From positions 1 to 61,225 of the forward strand of contig NZ_JAUFPL010000032.1 of assembly GCF_030409215.1 (NCBI RefSeq): 61,225 nt of DNA, given 5' to 3'. This document shows, piece after piece, positions 55,338 to 61,225 of this stretch. Within the stretch, counting starts at the first letter, position 1; every line of letters starts with the position of its first letter. The DNA is from Halomonas ramblicola. Lineage in GTDB: Bacteria; Pseudomonadota; Gammaproteobacteria; Pseudomonadales; Halomonadaceae. The notes under the pieces were generated by a model. It ran no database searches. It was not told the origin of the DNA and worked only from the letters and a program-made list of their open reading frames with translations. A program made the translations under genes and the position numbers.

Positions 55338-56483
55338 CTACGGCTTCATGTCCTCGAAGAACTTCTTCACGCCGTCGAAGAAGCTGGTCTTGCGCGGCGA
55401 GTGGCTGTTGCCCTCGCCGAGACTCTCCTGGAGCTGGCGCAGCAGGTCCTTCTGCTCCTCGTTGAGCTTGACCGGGGTCTCGACCACCACCTTGCACAGC
55501 AGGTCGCCCGGGGCGCCGCCGCGCACCGGCTTGACGCCCTTGCCGCGCAGGCGGAACAGCTTGCCGGTCTGGGTCTCCGGCGGGATCTTGAGCTTGACCC
55601 GGCCGTCCAGGGTCGGCACCTCCAGCTCGCCGCCCAGGGCGGCGTCGGCGAAGTTGATCGGCACCTCGCACTGCAGGTGGCGACCCTCGCGCTGGAAGAT
55701 GGGGTGCGGCTTCATGGCCACCTGCACGTAGAGGTCGCCGGGCGGCCCGCCATTGATCCCGGCCTCGCCCTCGCCGTTGAGGCGGATGCGGTCGCCGGTG
55801 TCGACGCCGGCGGGGATCTTCACCGACAGGGTGCGGGTCTCGCGCACCCGGCCCTCGCCGTTGCACTTGTGGCACGGCACCTTGATGTGCTGGCCGCTGC
55901 CGTGGCAGGTGGGGCAGGTCTGCTGCACGGCGAAGAAGCCCTGCTGCATGCGCACCTGGCCGTGGCCGGCACAGGTCGGGCAGGTCTCCTTGCTGGACCC
56001 CGGCTCGGCGCCGTCGCCGTCGCAACGCTCGCACTCCACGTGACGCGGCACGCGGATGTCGACGGTGGTGCCGGTCACGGCATCCTCGAGGTCGAGCTCG
56101 AGGTTGTAGCGCAGGTCGCTGCCGCGGGCCGGGGCATTGGGGTGACGCCGGCCGCCCCCGCCGCCGAAGATGTCGCCGAACACATCGCCGAAGATGTCGC
56201 TGAAGCCGCCGGCCCCGGCACCGCCGAAACCGCCACCGCCGAAGCCGCCGGCCTGGCCGTCGACGCCGGCATGACCGAACTGGTCGTAGGCGGCACGCTT
56301 CTCGCTGTCGGAGAGCACCTCGTAGGCCTCGGAGATCTCGCGGAAGCGCTCCGCCGCGGTGTCGTCTTCGGGGTTGCGGTCGGGGTGGTACTTCTGGGCG
56401 AGGCGTCGGTAGGCCTTCTTGACCTCTTTCTGGTCGGCCCCGCGCTCCAGGCCCAGCACCTCGTAATAGTCACGTTTGGACAT
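55338..56483 (-). CDS. dnaJ: chaperone DnaJ
   Basis: Hsp40 co-chaperone that delivers substrates to DnaK and stimulates its ATPase. The 381-aa protein has a J-domain (1-70, HPD in KYHPDRNP), a Gly/Phe-rich linker (about 78-115), four zinc motifs ([32 protein letters not shown]) and two C-terminal beta domains. It lies 91 bp downstream of dnaK in the grpE-dnaK-dnaJ set. Confidence 0.97.
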   Translation of the reverse strand: MSKRDYYEVLGLERGADQKEVKKAYRRLAQKYHPDRNPEDDTAAERFREISEAYEVLSDSEKRAAYDQFGHAGVDGQAGGFGGGGFGGAGAGGFSDIFGDVFGDIFGGGGGRRHPNAPARGSDLRYNLELDLEDAVTGTTVDIRVPRHVECERCDGDGAEPGSSKETCPTCAGHGQVRMQQGFFAVQQTCPTCHGSGQHIKVPCHKCNGEGRVRETRTLSVKIPAGVDTGDRIRLNGEGEAGINGGPPGDLYVQVAMKPHPIFQREGRHLQCEVPINFADAALGGELEVPTLDGRVKLKIPPETQTGKLFRLRGKGVKPVRGGAPGDLLCKVVVETPVKLNEEQKDLLRQLQESLGEGNSHSPRKTSFFDGVKKFFEDMKP

Positions 56484-56517
56484 GGATCTGTCCGCCTCCG
56501 TCGCGGTACCGCGGAAA

Positions 56518-56550
56518 CACCAACGCGGGAGTCGTCCCCCCGCGCTGGCG
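56518..56550 (-). terminator. hairpin between dnaK and dnaJ
   Basis: A 12-bp stem with two G-U pairs on the minus strand (CGCCAGCGCGGG / CCCGCGTTGGTG) is followed by TTTCC. It probably tunes dnaJ expression below dnaK by partial termination. Confidence 0.5.
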
Positions 56551-56574
56551 TCATCCGTGGTTTAGATGCGTGGT

Positions 56575-58509
<1,935 letters not shown>

Positions 58510-58582
58510 AGGAAGTCCTCGAAAGTCGTGTCGGTGTGTTCAGGAGTCGTGTTCTGCGGCCTTCACCGCGGAGTTGACGTCT

Positions 58583-58610
58583 ATCTGGGGGCCGCAGGTC
58601 GCATTTCAAG
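58583..58610 (-). promoter_or_regulatory. sigma-32-type promoter of dnaK
   Basis: On the minus strand CTTGAAA (58604-58610), a 13-bp spacer and CCCCAGAT (58583-58590) fit the heat-shock consensus CTTGAAA-N11-16-CCCCATNT with one change. It is flanked by a 9-bp inverted repeat (58590-58598 / 58612-58620). Confidence 0.8.
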
Positions 58611-58620
58611 GCCTGCGGCC
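58590..58620. repeat. inverted repeat around the dnaK promoter
   Basis: Arms GGCCGCAGG (58590-58598) and CCTGCGGCC (58612-58620) with a 13-nt loop that holds the -35 element. In the grpE transcript it folds as a hairpin without a U-tract, perhaps a processing or partial termination site. Confidence 0.6.
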
Positions 58621-58637
58621 GGGATTAATGGCGGCGG

Positions 58638-59270
58638 CTATTCGGCGGCCTGGCTGACCACCACCATGGCCGGCCGCACCAGGCGCCCGTTGAGCAGGTA
58701 GCCCTTCTGGATCACTTCCATGACGGTGTTGGGCTCCAGCTCGGGGTTGGGCACCATCGTCACGGCCTCGTGGTACTGCGGATCGAAGGGTTCGCCGGCG
58801 GGCTCCACCACCTCGACGCCGAACTTGCCCAGCACATCGAGTTGCATCTTCAGCGTCATGGACACGCCCTCACGATGGGCCTCGGTGGCGTCCTCGCCCA
58901 TGGCGTCCAGGGCCTTCTCCAGGCTGTCGACCACGGGCAGCAGTTCCTTGACGAACTTCTCCAGGGCGAACTTGCGTGCCTTCTCGGCCTCCTGCTCGGC
59001 GCGCCGACGCACGTTCTGGGCCTCGGCGGCAGCCCGCAGCGACTGATCCTTGGCATCGGCCAGGCTCTGCTCGAGCTCCTCGACCTTGGCGGCCAGGACC
59101 TGGGCCTCGGGGTTGTCGCTCGCCGCCTCTTCGGCCTGCTCCGCCTGCTCGGCCGCCTCGGCGGCATCTTCCAGCTCGCCCTCTACCGGCTCGGGCTCGG
59201 CCTGGGGCTCCGCCTCCTGCTCATGGCGGGCGAGCTCGTCGTCCAGCGGGGTCTGGGAATCTTTGGCCAT
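58638..59270 (-). CDS. grpE: nucleotide exchange factor GrpE
   Basis: Releases ADP from DnaK. The 210-aa protein has an acidic, low-complexity N terminus (about 10-55), a long coiled coil (about 60-130, including [19 protein letters not shown]) and the C-terminal beta domain with [30 protein letters not shown] (quoted in part). It begins the grpE-dnaK-dnaJ heat-shock cluster and is divergent from recN. Confidence 0.95.
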   Translation of the reverse strand: MAKDSQTPLDDELARHEQEAEPQAEPEPVEGELEDAAEAAEQAEQAEEAASDNPEAQVLAAKVEELEQSLADAKDQSLRAAAEAQNVRRRAEQEAEKARKFALEKFVKELLPVVDSLEKALDAMGEDATEAHREGVSMTLKMQLDVLGKFGVEVVEPAGEPFDPQYHEAVTMVPNPELEPNTVMEVIQKGYLLNGRLVRPAMVVVSQAAE

Positions 59271-59350
59271 GGGTCTCTCCTGACAGGGATGCGGCGGCCA
59301 TGGGCCGCCGGCTCGCGATGAATGTCGGGTTTGAATCGGTTCTGTCGGCT

Positions 59351-59378
59351 ATATGGGGCCGCGGCGGCGGAACTCAAG
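59351..59378 (-). promoter_or_regulatory. sigma-32-type promoter of grpE
   Basis: On the minus strand CTTGAG (59373-59378), a 14-bp spacer and CCCCATAT (59351-59358) match the heat-shock consensus closely. It lies 80 bp before the grpE start. Confidence 0.8.
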
Positions 59379-59408
59379 GCGTCGGGCGGACACGACACGC
59401 GGCGTGCA

Positions 59409-59446
59409 TTGTGACGGCACCCGGACTACTGTATAAACGAACACAT
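59409..59446 (+). promoter_or_regulatory. recN promoter with LexA-type SOS box
   Basis: TTGTGA (59409-59414), a 17-bp spacer and TATAAA (59432-59437) form a sigma-70 promoter. Its -10 overlaps TACTGTATAAACGAACAC (59427-59444), which matches the LexA pattern CTGT-N8-ACAG except for the last base. recN is a standard SOS gene. Confidence 0.7.
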
Positions 59447-59497
59447 CATGTATGAATGACCAGGTGCCTAAGCCAGGCCACGAACCGGGGAGGCGTC

Positions 59498-61171
59498 ATG
59501 CTGACGGAACTTGCCATTCGCGACTTCGCCATCGTCGACCATCTCGAGCTGGAGCTCGCCGGCGGCATGACCGCCATCACCGGCGAGACCGGCGCCGGCA
59601 AGTCGATCCTGCTCGGCGCCCTGGGGCTCTGCCTGGGCGAACGCGCCGATGCCGACAGCGTGCGCCACGGCGCCCCACGGGCCGACCTCTCGGCGCGCTT
59701 CGACGTCGCCGAGCTGCCCGAGGCCCGCGCCTGGCTGGAGGCACGCGAACTGCCCGCAGACGATTGCCTGCTGCGCCGGGTGATCAACGCCAACGGCCGC
59801 TCCAAGGCCTGGATCAACGGTCAGCCGGCCACCGTGGCCGACCTCCGCTCCCTGGGCGAGCGCCTGATCGAGATCCACGGCCAGCATGCCCACCAGCAGC
59901 TGCTGCGCGAGGAGACCCACCTGCGCCTGCTCGACGACTTCGCCGGCCAGCGCGAGGCCGCAGCCGAGATGGCCGAGACCTTCCGCCGCTGGCAGGCCGC
60001 GCGGCGCCGGCTCAAGCGGCTGGCCGAGGATGGCGACGAACTGGCCGCGCGCCGCCAGCTGGTGCGCTACCAGGTCGAGGAGCTCGACCAGCTGGCCCTG
60101 GCCGAGGGCGAGCTGGCCGAACTGGAGGCCGAGCAGGAGGCGTTGGCCCACGCCGAGGAGCGGCTGCGCGAGGCGCAGTTCGCCGCCGAGTGCTGCGACA
60201 ACGACGAGGGCGGCGCCATGACCCTGCTCACCCGGGCGATCGGCCGGCTCGAGGCGCTGCCGGGATGCGAGCGCGGCCGCCTGGCGGAGGCGCTCGCCAT
60301 GCTGGGCGAGGCACGCATCCAGGTGGAGGAGGCCGCCCGCGAGCTCAACCACCTCGCCGCCGACACCGAACTGGACCCGGAGCGCCTGGCCCGGGTGGAG
60401 GAGCGCCTGGGCGAGGTACACCGCCTGGCCCGCAAGCATCACGTGATGCCCGAGGAGCTCCTCGAGCGGCACCGGGCGCTGCACGCCGAGCTGGAGCGGC
60501 TGGAGGGCAGCGACCAGGACCTCGACGCCCTCTCCGCCGAGGTCGAGGCACTGCGCGAACACTGGAAGGCCCTGGCCCGCCGGGTGGGCGAGGCGCGTCG
60601 CCAGGCCGCCGGTCGCTTCGCCGGCGCCGTGCAGGAGCAGCTGGCCTTCCTGGCCATGGGCAAGGCACGCTTCGAGGTGGAGGTGGAGGCCCGCGAGAGG
60701 CCGGCGGCCGAGGGGCTGGAAACCGTGCGCTTCCTGATCAGCGCCAACCCGGGCCAGCCGGCGCGGGCCCTGGCCCGGGTCGCCTCGGGCGGCGAGCTGT
60801 CGCGCCTCAGCCTGGCGATCCAGGTGGTGGCGGCCCGCCACTCCACCATCCCCAGCCTGGTGTTCGACGAGGTCGACGTGGGCGTCTCCGGCGCCACCGC
60901 CGAGATCGTCGGCCAGCTGCTGCGCCGCCTGGGCGACCAGGGCCAGGTGATGACCGTGACCCACCTGCCCCAGGTGGCGGCCCAGGCCCACCGGCACCTG
61001 CATATCGAGAAGCGGGCCGAGGACGACACCACCCTGACCCGCATGGCGCTGCTCGACGAGGCGGGCCGGGTCGGCGAGCTGGCGCGCATGCTGGGCGGCG
61101 TCAACCTCTCCGACCGCACCCTGGCCCACGCCCGGGAGATGCTCGACGCCAGCCAGCGCCCCCACCACTGA
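59498..61171 (+). CDS. recN: DNA repair protein RecN
   Basis: SMC-like ATPase for double-strand break repair. The 557-aa protein has the N-terminal Walker A GETGAGKS (about 29-36), a central coiled coil (about 150-360), the signature ASGGELSRLSLAIQV and Walker B LVFDEVDVG. The ATG at 59498 follows GGGGAGG; a frame open to 59456 has no support. It is divergent from grpE, as in many gammaproteobacteria, and is likely SOS-induced. Confidence 0.96.
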   Translation: MLTELAIRDFAIVDHLELELAGGMTAITGETGAGKSILLGALGLCLGERADADSVRHGAPRADLSARFDVAELPEARAWLEARELPADDCLLRRVINANGRSKAWINGQPATVADLRSLGERLIEIHGQHAHQQLLREETHLRLLDDFAGQREAAAEMAETFRRWQAARRRLKRLAEDGDELAARRQLVRYQVEELDQLALAEGELAELEAEQEALAHAEERLREAQFAAECCDNDEGGAMTLLTRAIGRLEALPGCERGRLAEALAMLGEARIQVEEAARELNHLAADTELDPERLARVEERLGEVHRLARKHHVMPEELLERHRALHAELERLEGSDQDLDALSAEVEALREHWKALARRVGEARRQAAGRFAGAVQEQLAFLAMGKARFEVEVEARERPAAEGLETVRFLISANPGQPARALARVASGGELSRLSLAIQVVAARHSTIPSLVFDEVDVGVSGATAEIVGQLLRRLGDQGQVMTVTHLPQVAAQAHRHLHIEKRAEDDTTLTRMALLDEAGRVGELARMLGGVNLSDRTLAHAREMLDASQRPHH

Positions 61172-61186
61172 AGCGCGCCCCGAACG

Positions 61187-61219
61187 ACGACGGCCCCGAT
61201 CGGTGATCGGGGCCGTCGT
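61187..61219 (+). terminator. hairpin after recN
   Basis: A 15-bp perfect stem, ACGACGGCCCCGATC / GATCGGGGCCGTCGT, with loop GGT begins 15 bp past the recN stop. The U-tract is minimal before the window ends. Confidence 0.7.
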
Positions 61220-61225
61220 GCATCG

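Overview
The window is a GC-rich, densely coding chromosomal segment of a gammaproteobacterium, most likely Halomonadaceae (Halomonas-like). The basis is gene order. It joins pseudomonad-type blocks (pilU-pilT/yggS-proC-yggT-metX-metW and cbrA-cbrB-crcZ-pcnB-folK-panB-panC) to the enterobacterial-type block glmM-tpiA-secG-tRNA-Leu-tRNA-fMet-rimP-nusA-infB-rbfA-truB-rpsO-pnp. The family assignment is an inference; no marker RNA gene lies inside the window. Most of the content is core housekeeping, with few signs of mobile DNA.

Layout. 1-580: leader and tandem promoters of an rRNA operon that runs leftward out of the window. 582-5224: tyrS, anmK, and the twitching-motility ATPases pilU and pilT. 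5287-9859: yggS, proC, yggT, methionine genes metX-metW, and a small exported protein. 9870-11803: sfsA and an aminotransferase on the minus strand. 12025-13441: dksA and gluQ. 13456-18697: a CbrX-like small protein, the sensor CbrA, the sigma-54 activator CbrB, then a CrcZ-like regulatory RNA with its own sigma-54 promoter. 18830-22908: pcnB, folK, panB, panC, panD. 23155-24336: a thiolase.

24430-37082 is a long minus-strand run for translation, transcription and RNA turnover plus tpiA, glmM and folP. It is read from folP down to pnp and contains initiator-tRNA and leucine-tRNA genes. ftsH and rlmE follow upstream, with yhbY divergent. 40550-46493 is greA-carB-carA-dapB on the minus strand. 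46626-48569 encodes an unusual fusion of a Clp1-type polynucleotide kinase domain to an RNase Z-like metallo-beta-lactamase domain. Next come a drug/metabolite transporter, a DUF2218 protein, a CorA-type channel, an iron-regulated ABC importer (binding protein, permease, ATPase) and a second drug/metabolite transporter. 55338-59270 is the heat-shock set dnaJ, dnaK, grpE with two sigma-32-type promoters. 59498-61171 is recN with an SOS-type operator.

The most interesting items are the CrcZ-like RNA (nine AAC/AAG-rich Hfq-type motifs, several displayed in hairpin loops, with a good sigma-54 promoter and inverted CbrB-like half-sites) and the kinase-RNase Z fusion. Also notable are a second cluster of the same half-sites before panB, an initiator tRNA with a U1-U72 mismatch, and an operator-like palindrome plus leader hairpin ahead of carA.
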